The position numbers and the translations under genes are program-made. From positions 1 through 64,000 of the forward strand of contig CANQGT010000007.1 in assembly GCA_947623505.1 (NCBI GenBank): DNA of 64,000 nt. Direction: 5' to 3'. Shown here piece after piece: positions 1 to 7,395 of this stretch. Origin of the DNA: an uncultured Clostridia bacterium (GTDB lineage: Bacteria > Bacillota > Clostridia > Oscillospirales > Acutalibacteraceae). How positions within the stretch are numbered: the stretch's first letter is position 1; each line of letters opens with the position of its first letter. The notes beneath the pieces are model-generated. The model saw only the letters and a program-made list of their open reading frames with translations. It did not search any database and was not told the origin of the DNA.

Positions 1-55
1 TTTACACGATCTGAGCTGTGTTGTCCTATTTTTTTCTCCCGGTGTTGCACTTCAT

Positions 56-200
56 ATGATAACCTGTCCCCTCCCCTTACACAGGGGAGGCAGTGGGAGG
101 GAGGGATTGTTCGCTTGTAACAGCATTACACAGGGAAGGCTTGTTTTTACATATACATTCTTTTACCTCTTTGGCTCACCTATGCAAGCGGAGCCAAAAG
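56..200. repeat. Interspersed inverted-repeat block 1 (degenerate)
   Basis: This stretch lies downstream of the cohesin-like gene and its terminator. It contains a short hairpin (about 69-90, CCTCCCC/GGGGAGG arms around TACACA), a partial copy of the CACAGGGAAGGCTTGTTTTT motif and a mutated TTGGCTCACC...GGAGCC motif. All of these recur at 3375-3862, 30138-30508 and 53127-53715. No credible gene is present in 1-204; the small frames here are repeat sequence. Confidence 0.7.
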
Positions 201-204
201 GGGA

Positions 205-233
205 CAAAAAACCGCAGGGCGGGAGCCCTGCGG
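205..233 (-). terminator. Terminator of the cohesin/dockerin operon
   Basis: A 9-bp GC-rich stem (212-220 with 225-233) around a GGGA loop is followed on the minus strand by a T-run (205-211). It lies 37 bp beyond the stop of the cohesin-like gene. Confidence 0.85.
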
Positions 234-270
234 GAAAATTATTTTTTATTGATTTTTGGCTTTTGCCGAA

Positions 271-1137
271 TTAGTCTTCCTTCTTCTTGCGCGCAAGGAG
301 AGTTACAACAGCGGCTGCTGCCATTACGGTTACGGCGGATACGCCTACCGTTGCTCCGGTCGCGGGAGACTTATCTCCGGCGTTCGGCTTCGCGGCCGGC
401 TTATTATCCTGTGCGGGAGTCTTATCGCCTGTGGAGGGCTTTTCTCCGGTTGCGGGGATAACTTTTGTCTCTACAGCGCCGCATACGGTGCAGGTTCTCT
501 GCTGTTCGCCGTCTTCAGTCGCTGTCGCGGCCTTGGTTTCTTTCCATTCGCCAAAGGTATGCTCGCCGGTTGCGGGGATAACTACTCCCTTTTCAACATT
601 GCCGCATACCGTGCAAGTTACGTCCTTAGAACCCGCTGTTCCGCAAGTTGCTTCGGTTATAACTTCCTCTGTGGCTACAGAATGATCGCAAGCAAATGCT
701 ACGGTAACTTCGTTAGTCGGTTCATAAGTTACGGTATAGTTATTAACTCCGTCAAGGGATACGCTATCTTTGTCAATAGGAGCTTCCCTATCGGCCTTAA
801 CTTTGAAATCAGCGGTAAAAAGTACCGTATCGTTGGCATACGCTTCTCCCATCGGCTCAACAAACACGCAAATCATTGTATCGGGATTGAACATATTGCC
901 GTGGCTGTCATAACCTGTATATTCAAGCTTCGTTTCGTCAAAATCCAATACGAATCTGCCTGTGGCAATTTTGGAAGCTGCCTGAGCAGTTACGGTTGCC
1001 GTTACGGTTTCTCCTTTAGCGGAAATATCTAACTTAAGTGCGGGCGTCGCTTCAGCCGCCATTGCCGCAAAGCCTGTTGTCAATACTACCGCTACCATAG
1101 CAATAGCAAGCAAAACAGATAAAATTCTTTTTTTCAT
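271..1137 (-). CDS. Secreted cohesin-like protein with C-terminal wall-sorting signal
   Basis: The 288-residue product starts with a signal peptide (about 1-28). A beta-rich region at about 31-150 has the look of a cohesin domain: alternating hydrophobic strands and an FDETKLEY-like segment typical of the cohesin fold. Two CxxC/HTFGEW-type repeats follow (about 155-235), then a Pro/Lys-rich linker, and a sorting signal: SPATG near residue 257, a hydrophobic stretch and a KKK tail. I infer that it is anchored to the wall by sortase and presents the cohesin to dockerin partners. It lies 32 bp downstream of a dockerin protein gene in the same direction, so the two are probably co-transcribed. 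The cohesin assignment rests on pattern recognition and is less certain than the export and anchoring signals. A GGAAGG ribosome site precedes the ATG. Confidence 0.75.
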   Translation of the reverse strand: MKKRILSVLLAIAMVAVVLTTGFAAMAAEATPALKLDISAKGETVTATVTAQAASKIATGRFVLDFDETKLEYTGYDSHGNMFNPDTMICVFVEPMGEAYANDTVLFTADFKVKADREAPIDKDSVSLDGVNNYTVTYEPTNEVTVAFACDHSVATEEVITEATCGTAGSKDVTCTVCGNVEKGVVIPATGEHTFGEWKETKAATATEDGEQQRTCTVCGAVETKVIPATGEKPSTGDKTPAQDNKPAAKPNAGDKSPATGATVGVSAVTVMAAAAVVTLLARKKKED

Positions 1138-1169
1138 TGTTCTTTTCCTTCCTTATTTATTAATTGTTT

Positions 1170-3125
1170 TTATTGATTAACTTTCTGAACTTCGTCAAAT
1201 GCTTTGATTTTGCCTACAAGGAACTGCTTTATGGCAAGAAGATCCTGAGTATCTATTATTTCATCACCGTTTACATCGGCAAGAGCTTTCTGAACATCAT
1301 CAAGTTTTTGACTCTCGGCGAGATGTCTCTGAAGCATAAGAAGGTCTAAAGGATCAATCTCAGTGTCTTTGGAGATACTGCCGAGCGTGCCCTCAACTTT
1401 CGCTAATACGATGTCAATAGCGTCTTCGTCGGCGGCATCTTCCTTAGCATCGGGAGCAAAATTCTTTCTGCATTTAGTGCAGGGCTTGTATGCTTTGTTG
1501 CCTTCCTTAAAGTAGGTGGGAACTTTAGCTGCAACTACATCACCGAATACATGGGCGCCGAAAGCTCCAACTTTCTCGGGCGCGGGAACAGCCGTATCCT
1601 TGGCAGCATACATCGCTTTCTCTTGAGAGGGATAATCAGACTTCAGGAAATAAAGATCGCAACCTGAACAATGCCAACATTCTTTATCCCAACCGGTTTT
1701 AACGCATGTTGCGGCCTGATCTGACAAATCTTCAAGCTCAACGTGATGACCTGCCATTTCGCCAACCAAGGAGAGAGCCATGGTGAGAAGCTCATCCTTA
1801 GGCATCGGAACATATTTAACATCGTCTTTCGGATCAATTATGTTGAGAATAGTTTTTTTAACATCGGCCGAAAGAAACGGTAAATTAGTCGTCTGAAGAA
1901 CACGGTAAAGATTTTTATTATTATATTTATTAACAAGAACCGTATTATAAAGATAATCTATGATAAACTCAACGGCATCCGCAGGGGACTCAGCGGACGC
2001 AACCTTAGCAAGGTCATCCGCCATTGGCAAAAATATTAACGCAAGCGACTTCTTTTCGGGCTTCGGATGGTCTGCGTAATCATATGACTCTTCAAATAGA
2101 GTTTTATCAAATGTAATCGATATTAAATTGTCAAAATTTGCAGCTTCAATAGCAAAAGGAATAGCTGCTTGAAGATCAATTCGCGCATTATTTCCTTCTT
2201 CGTCAACGATAACGGGAAGAGACCTTACAATGCCGCAAATCTTATCGAGTGTGCTCTTTAAGTCTCCTCCGAGGCCGTTGCCTATTTTTTCAAGGCCGTC
2301 AATTATTTTCATAAGGCCGGAATAAACCAAGGGGCCTTCATTTTCGGAAACAAGAGCCTGTATGATTTTAACAATATTTTCGGCAAGATCGGGGAAAAGA
2401 GCATTTACAATATTATTTGAATACTTGGTAGCGCCGTCGTAATCAAATTTCAATCCTAATCCCGAGCCGCTTACCATGGAAACGGCGCTTTTCTTCTGCT
2501 CAATTCCGAGGGCGGCGCATAAATAGTCAAAGCCGGCCTGAAAATCCCTTATTCCATTCATTATTTCAGGCATAGCAACATCCAACAGATTCATTTGCAT
2601 ATTGTGGAAAATGAAATCAAGGAAACCGTTAGCCTTAACGCGAAAATCCTCAATGCCTTCACAAGGGAATGGATATTCGGCAAAAAATCTTGTGAAAGAA
2701 TCGGCAATATCATCGCGAGCCATATCAATCTTTCCGTCGGGAACGAAACCTTCGTCTCCCTGAGCCATTTCAGTCTCGGCATTATAAGTGTCGTAATCTG
2801 CCAATTTTGAGAAATACTCCCTCATTGACTCAACAGGATATTTTTCAATCCAAGTATCGATATATCCCAATGACGGAAAAAGAAGGTTAATAGGATCGCT
2901 TGTAGTTATCGTCTTGCAAAGCGTCTCAAACAGCGAACCGTTCAGCATTCCGGAAAGAAGAGTATCCGCATCGTTCAAAAGAAGCGAAACATCTTCTTCC
3001 GTAACATTTTCGGTATATTCCGGCTTAGGGGATTCTGCGGCAGTTGCCGACAATGCAACGGCAAACGTTGAAAACGCCATAATAAGCGCGAGAACAACAC
3101 TTAAAACTTTTTTACTTAATTTCAT
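1170..3125 (-). CDS. Secreted dockerin-containing protein of unknown function
   Basis: I chose the ATG at 3125 because it has a good AAGGAG site and begins a clear signal peptide (MKLSKKVLSVVLALIMAF...); the longer frame adds 37 residues without a ribosome site. The 651-residue product has a long, mostly helical middle that I do not recognise. A cysteine-rich segment follows (CWHCSGC near 500, CTKC near 550). The C-terminal dockerin occupies about 589-651. Its second calcium loop is canonical (DVNGDEIIDTQD), while the first is degenerate and lacks the DVNGDG start. The dockerin should dock to a cohesin, and the adjacent gene encodes a wall-anchored cohesin-like protein. No catalytic domain was recognised, so the role may be structural or ligand binding. 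Confidence 0.85.
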   Translation of the reverse strand: MKLSKKVLSVVLALIMAFSTFAVALSATAAESPKPEYTENVTEEDVSLLLNDADTLLSGMLNGSLFETLCKTITTSDPINLLFPSLGYIDTWIEKYPVESMREYFSKLADYDTYNAETEMAQGDEGFVPDGKIDMARDDIADSFTRFFAEYPFPCEGIEDFRVKANGFLDFIFHNMQMNLLDVAMPEIMNGIRDFQAGFDYLCAALGIEQKKSAVSMVSGSGLGLKFDYDGATKYSNNIVNALFPDLAENIVKIIQALVSENEGPLVYSGLMKIIDGLEKIGNGLGGDLKSTLDKICGIVRSLPVIVDEEGNNARIDLQAAIPFAIEAANFDNLISITFDKTLFEESYDYADHPKPEKKSLALIFLPMADDLAKVASAESPADAVEFIIDYLYNTVLVNKYNNKNLYRVLQTTNLPFLSADVKKTILNIIDPKDDVKYVPMPKDELLTMALSLVGEMAGHHVELEDLSDQAATCVKTGWDKECWHCSGCDLYFLKSDYPSQEKAMYAAKDTAVPAPEKVGAFGAHVFGDVVAAKVPTYFKEGNKAYKPCTKCRKNFAPDAKEDAADEDAIDIVLAKVEGTLGSISKDTEIDPLDLLMLQRHLAESQKLDDVQKALADVNGDEIIDTQDLLAIKQFLVGKIKAFDEVQKVNQ

Positions 3126-3301
3126 ATTTTTACTCCTTATAAAAATATTTCGGCATTTTAATACAGAATCTCCGACCGAACGCCGTAAAACAGAGGGAAT
3201 CCTTTTGGTTTTCAGTTTGTGAGCGCCAAAAACCACCCCGCATCAGCAGGTTTCGCGTTTTAAATAGCCATAAAAATATTAGACTATTTTGCTACTATTA
3301 T

Positions 3302-3330
3302 AGTTTAACCTTTAATGAGACGTTTGTCAA
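3302..3330 (-). promoter_or_regulatory. Sigma-A-type promoter of the dockerin/cohesin operon
   Basis: On the minus strand a TTGACA -35 (3325-3330) is separated by 17 bp from TAAACT (3302-3307). A second TATAAT lies 5 bp further downstream and could be used instead. The start codon is about 175 bp away. Confidence 0.6.
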
Positions 3331-3374
3331 GTGTCAAGCAAAACAAAATTATTTACCAATATTAAATATTATTA

Positions 3375-3862
3375 AGAGGTGGGATTGTTTGCTTGCCACA
3401 GCCTTGCACAGGGAAGACTTGTTTTTACATATACGTTCTTTCACCTCTTTAGCTCACCTGTGCAAGGGGAGCTGTCTGCCGTCAGGCAGACTGAGGGGTT
3501 GGTGATACAATCTTTAACCGCTTTGGCTCACCTGTGTAAGGGGAGCTGTCTGCCGTTAGGCAGACTGAGGGGTTGGTGATACAATCTTTAACCGCTTTGG
3601 CTCTCCTGTGCAAGGGGAGCTGTCTGCATTTATGCAGACTGAGGGGTTGGTCAGTTACAATAACGCTGTTTTAACAGCACAACCCCTCCGCCTCACATTC
3701 GCTCGGCACCTCCCCTTACACAGGTGAGGCAATAAGGAATATCATATGCACAACCCTTCCGTTTCGCTTACGCTCAACACCTTCCCTTGCACAGGGAAGG
3801 CGGAGAGGGGTGGGATTGTCCGCTTATCTTCGCCTTGCACAGGGAAGGCGAAAAACAGCATG
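3375..3862. repeat. Interspersed inverted-repeat block 2
   Basis: At least three copies of the A unit (GGCTCACCTGTG-type hairpin, a GTCTGCC/GGCAGAC hairpin, then TGAGGGGTTGGT) are followed by B units (CAACCCTTCCG ... CCTTCCC/GGGAAGG hairpin). The B unit is the imperfect reverse complement of A, so an A-B pair forms a long hairpin. The block begins close to the dockerin promoter and ends 7 bp from the carboxylesterase stop codon. No gene is present. Confidence 0.9.
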
Positions 3863-3868
3863 TAAATA

Positions 3869-5371
3869 TCATTTTTTCCACGGTGAGACGTAATCATAAT
3901 ACAGCGACATACGCTCGCCAAACGGGTTATGAACAATCGAATCCTTTTTATCGATAAGCATAATCGCTCTTTTTTGAGGATCGTATTTTTCCCATTCCGG
4001 GCAGGGCGAGCCGAATTTGGCAAAATTTCCCCACCATTTTCTCATACGGGCGCCGATTTCAAGCGCGTAACGAGAATATGAAATTTTGATTTCGAGCGGC
4101 CCGGCTTTAATTCCCCTGCCGAAAATTATAGGAACCTCTGTTGCGTGAAGTATTCCGGAATTTAAAAGACTTACCGAAAACGGCATAAAATCAAATCTGT
4201 AAAAATATAGGTCGGAGCAACGGGAATAACGGTCCGCAAAAACCGTGGCAGGATAGCGATACATACGCTCCGCCGAAAGCGTTATAAACGCCTTGTTTGA
4301 AGGATATTCTATTTTTGATGTTATTCTTTTACGCAGTTCGTCGCCGTAACCGTTAATAACAAGCTCGCGGGCAAGAGGCGCTTTTGCCGCCGGCCCTCTC
4401 ATTAAGATGAGAAGAGGCTCCGTTTCGTCTTTTGTAAGACCCATCATCAGCTTTTTGTTCATTCTTTCGGGCGGCAGTTCGGAGGGATGGCAAACAAGAA
4501 ATTCGCCGTCTATGACGGGATTGAAAATGCAGTCCATTCCGTCGCCGAATGTTTTTTTGAAATACAGCGCCGAATTTTCAGATAGGAGTTTCTTTGGCGG
4601 CATACTCATCAGTTCGCGCCTGAGAGGATATCCCATAAGTGAAAGCCACATATCACTCAGGCGTTTCGCCTGCTTAGGAGAATAGTAGGAATCTCCGCAG
4701 GAGCTCTGCGCTATAACCTTGTGAAACAGACCGTCGGCGGCGGGAACGGCAAGAAGAGCCTGAGAAAGCACGGCTCCGGCGGAATGCCCAAACACGGTCA
4801 CGTTTTCGGGATCGCCCGCGAACGCGGCAATATTATTATGCACCCATTTAAGCGCGCAGACAATATCCCTGAGCCCGTTGTTTGCGCCTGAGCCCGGCAA
4901 GGTATCACGCAAATCGAGAAAGCCCAAAACATTCAGCCTGTAATTTGCGGTTATTATAATGCAGCCGGTATCCCTTGCCATAACGCTCATATCGTAAAAA
5001 TTTTCCCTGATGCCGCCGCTTGAAAAAGAACCGCCGTAAATCCAAAACATCACCGCTTTTTTTGACTCGCCGCCTTTCGGCACCCATATGTTGAGCTTCA
5101 GGCAGTCCTCGCTTTGAGTTTTGGAATCAAACGTACCCTGCGGAGGGTTTTTCGGCATAACGTTCGCATTAAAAACTCCCGAATATTTTTCGGGCTCTTC
5201 CGGCGGCATAAACCTAAGCCTGCCCAACGGGGGCTTCGCATAAGGTATACCTAAATAGCGGACTCCGAAACCGTAATCCTCTCCCCTAACCTTTCCGTAT
5301 TCGGTTTCTGTAATTTCAGCCTGTTCGGCGTGAATAGCGCCGGACGCGGGATTTTCAGAGTTGCTTTTCAT
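3869..5371 (-). CDS. Type-B carboxylesterase
   Basis: This alpha/beta-hydrolase of the carboxylesterase/cholinesterase family (500 residues) hydrolyses carboxylic esters; the substrate cannot be read from sequence. The nucleophile elbow GHSAGA places the catalytic Ser at about 197. An EDCLKLNIW motif at about 88-97 and the oxyanion-hole YGGSF at about 112-116 are typical of the family. The HATEVP segment near the C-terminus supplies the likely catalytic His. The start at 5371 follows GGAGGGG; an upstream in-frame ATG adds 14 residues with no ribosome site. No signal peptide is visible, so it is probably cytoplasmic. It is a single-gene unit next to repeat block 2. Confidence 0.9.
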   Translation of the reverse strand: MKSNSENPASGAIHAEQAEITETEYGKVRGEDYGFGVRYLGIPYAKPPLGRLRFMPPEEPEKYSGVFNANVMPKNPPQGTFDSKTQSEDCLKLNIWVPKGGESKKAVMFWIYGGSFSSGGIRENFYDMSVMARDTGCIIITANYRLNVLGFLDLRDTLPGSGANNGLRDIVCALKWVHNNIAAFAGDPENVTVFGHSAGAVLSQALLAVPAADGLFHKVIAQSSCGDSYYSPKQAKRLSDMWLSLMGYPLRRELMSMPPKKLLSENSALYFKKTFGDGMDCIFNPVIDGEFLVCHPSELPPERMNKKLMMGLTKDETEPLLILMRGPAAKAPLARELVINGYGDELRKRITSKIEYPSNKAFITLSAERMYRYPATVFADRYSRCSDLYFYRFDFMPFSVSLLNSGILHATEVPIIFGRGIKAGPLEIKISYSRYALEIGARMRKWWGNFAKFGSPCPEWEKYDPQKRAIMLIDKKDSIVHNPFGERMSLYYDYVSPWKK

Positions 5372-5437
5372 TTTTACCCCTCCAAAAAATATTACGATTA
5401 TATAATATATCAAAATCTCCGCGGGAGCAACAAAAAT

Positions 5438-5458
5438 CGGCGGGAAATCTTCCCGCCG
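5438..5458 (-). terminator. Terminator of lon-engB-lysA
   Basis: A 9-bp stem CGGCGGGAA/TTCCCGCCG with a 3-nt loop is followed on the minus strand by ATTTTTG. It lies about 70 bp after the lysA stop. Confidence 0.85.
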
Positions 5459-5525
5459 AAATATCTATAATATGTATTTTATATAATTTATGGACTTTTT
5501 CTGATTTTCGGCAGTAATATCGCGT

Positions 5526-6803
5526 TTACTCTTTATTTATCAGCTTATTATAGAAATCAAAGCAATCAAAGGTCGCGAAATAATCCTTCGGTGTTTCCGC
5601 GCGGCGAATAAGCTCAACGCTGCCGTCGGTGCGCAAAAGCAGTTCTGCCGAACGGAGCTTTCCGTTGTAGTTATAGCCCATAGAATGGCCGTGAGCCCCC
5701 GTATCGTGAATATACAAAATATCGCCCGTTTCGATTTTAGGAAGCTTTCTGTCCACGGCAAATTTATCGCAGTTTTCGCATAGGGAGCCGGTCACGTCAT
5801 AAGTGCATCCGCAAAACTCGTTTTCCTTTCCGAGGACGGTTATGTGATGATAAGCGCCGTAAATCGCGGGACGCATAAGATTTGCCGCGCAGGCGTCAAC
5901 GCCTATATATTCCTTGTGAGTGTGCTTTTCGTTTATCGCGGTTGTTACCAGCGCGCCGTAAGGGCCCATCATAAATCTGCCCATTTCCGTGTAAATAGCC
6001 ACGTCGCCCATACCGGCGGGAACCAAAACTTCCTCGTAAACCTTGCGAACGCCTTCGCCTATCTTCATAATATCGTTAGGCTGCTGATCAGGCATATATG
6101 GTATGCCTACTCCGCCGGAAAGATTTATAAACGTGATATTTACGCCGACTTTGTTTTTAAGCTCCGCCGCAAGCTCAAAAAGCACCTTCGCTAAAATAGG
6201 ATAATAATCGTTTGTAACGGTGTTTGAGCAGAGAAAAGAATGTATGCCGAATTCCTCAACGCCCTTGCTTTTCATTATTTCAAAAGCCTTGAAAATCTGC
6301 TCCGTCGTCATTCCGTATTTCGCGTCGCCCGGATTATCCATAATGCTGTTTGAGATTTGAAAAACTCCACCCGGATTATAGCGGCAGCTCATTTTTTTCG
6401 GCAAACCGCCGCAAGCCTTTTCAACGGCCTCAATGTGCGTTATATCGTCAAGATTTATAATGCCGCCCAAGTCGCTGCAATATCTAAATTCTTCGGGAGG
6501 AGTATCGTTTGAGGAAAACATAATGTCCTCTCCCGTAACGCCTATGGCGTTTGAAAGCATAAGCTCCGTCATTGAGGAGCAGTCACAGCCGCAGCCGTAA
6601 TCTCTCAGAATATTTATAAGAAACGGATTCGGCGTTGCCTTAACCGCGAAAAACTCTTTAAATCCCTTATTCCACGAAAACGCTTTAAGAAGCCTTTCGG
6701 CGTTTTCCCTTATTCCCTTTTCATCGTAGATATGAAAAGGCGTGGGATATTTTTTTATAATCTCAAGTGCTTTTTCCTTAGTTAAAAACGGTGTTTTACT
6801 CAT
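5526..6803 (-). CDS. lysA: Diaminopimelate decarboxylase
   Basis: This PLP enzyme of the group IV (alanine-racemase-fold) decarboxylases should convert meso-diaminopimelate to L-lysine and CO2. The PLP lysine is in FFAVKATPNP near residue 53. A glycine-rich phosphate-binding segment (NLSGGVGIPY) is present, and the C-terminal part carries the GSLCENCD segment containing the conserved substrate-binding Cys. Length (425) fits the family. It lies 9 bp after engB, so it is probably the last gene of the lon operon. A carboxynorspermidine- or other group IV decarboxylase is a possible alternative, since this subgroup diverges from Bacillus LysA. Confidence 0.85.
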   Translation of the reverse strand: MSKTPFLTKEKALEIIKKYPTPFHIYDEKGIRENAERLLKAFSWNKGFKEFFAVKATPNPFLINILRDYGCGCDCSSMTELMLSNAIGVTGEDIMFSSNDTPPEEFRYCSDLGGIINLDDITHIEAVEKACGGLPKKMSCRYNPGGVFQISNSIMDNPGDAKYGMTTEQIFKAFEIMKSKGVEEFGIHSFLCSNTVTNDYYPILAKVLFELAAELKNKVGVNITFINLSGGVGIPYMPDQQPNDIMKIGEGVRKVYEEVLVPAGMGDVAIYTEMGRFMMGPYGALVTTAINEKHTHKEYIGVDACAANLMRPAIYGAYHHITVLGKENEFCGCTYDVTGSLCENCDKFAVDRKLPKIETGDILYIHDTGAHGHSMGYNYNGKLRSAELLLRTDGSVELIRRAETPKDYFATFDCFDFYNKLINKE

Positions 6804-6812
6804 ATTTTCCTC

Positions 6813-7394
6813 CTATTTTTCAAGCGTTTGTGCAATCCGCGCTTTTATTTCTCCAAGCCCCTGCCCCGTTAAAGCCGAAAAAGGAATCACCGGATAATCC
6901 GGACCGCCAAGCTCTTCATCAAACGCCGCGAGCCTGCTTTCATATTCCTTTTTGTTGAGCCTGTCCGCCTTAGTGAGCACAACGATAAACGGCAAACCTG
7001 TCTGTTTAAGAAAATCTATCATAACAAGATCGTCCGCGCTCGGCTTATGCTGCATATCGATAAGCTGAACAACAAGCGCTATATTTCTGCCGCTGTGGAA
7101 ATATTCATCCACGAGCCTGCCGAACCGCTCCTTTTCACGCTTCGATATTCGCGCATAGCCGTAACCGGGAAGATCCACAAACCTGCGGCCGTCTACATTA
7201 TAGAAATTTACGGTTACGGTTTTGCCCGGAACGGAGCTTACACGCGCAAGATTTTTTCTGTTAAAAAGTTTGTTCAGCAAAGAGCTTTTTCCCACGTTTG
7301 ATTTGCCTGAAAATACCGTTTCGGGCATATCCGACTTCGGCAGTTGGCTGAAAACGCCGAACGCTCTGTCAAATTCGACTTTATTGAAATTCAT
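6813..7394 (-). CDS. engB: Ribosome biogenesis GTPase EngB (YsxC)
   Basis: A 193-residue TrmE-Era-EngA-EngB-family GTPase needed for maturation of the 50S subunit. G1 (GKSNVGKSS), G3 (DLPGYGYA), G4 (TKAD) and a G5-like SAL segment are all present in order. Its start is 1 bp from the lon stop, the conserved Firmicutes lon-ysxC arrangement. Confidence 0.96.
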   Translation of the reverse strand: MNFNKVEFDRAFGVFSQLPKSDMPETVFSGKSNVGKSSLLNKLFNRKNLARVSSVPGKTVTVNFYNVDGRRFVDLPGYGYARISKREKERFGRLVDEYFHSGRNIALVVQLIDMQHKPSADDLVMIDFLKQTGLPFIVVLTKADRLNKKEYESRLAAFDEELGGPDYPVIPFSALTGQGLGEIKARIAQTLEK

Positions 7395-7395
7395 A

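Noticed and set aside
256-1032. Long plus-strand frame opposite the cohesin-like gene
   Set aside because: It is antisense to a gene with a signal peptide, ribosome site and sorting signal; its Cys/Gly/Tyr-rich composition is typical of a shadow frame.
3375-3862. Possible CRISPR array
   Set aside because: Repeats are of unequal length, in both orientations, with no unique regular spacers and no cas genes nearby.
3869-5371. Esterase as a dockerin-borne cellulosomal enzyme
   Set aside because: No signal peptide or dockerin is present in its sequence.
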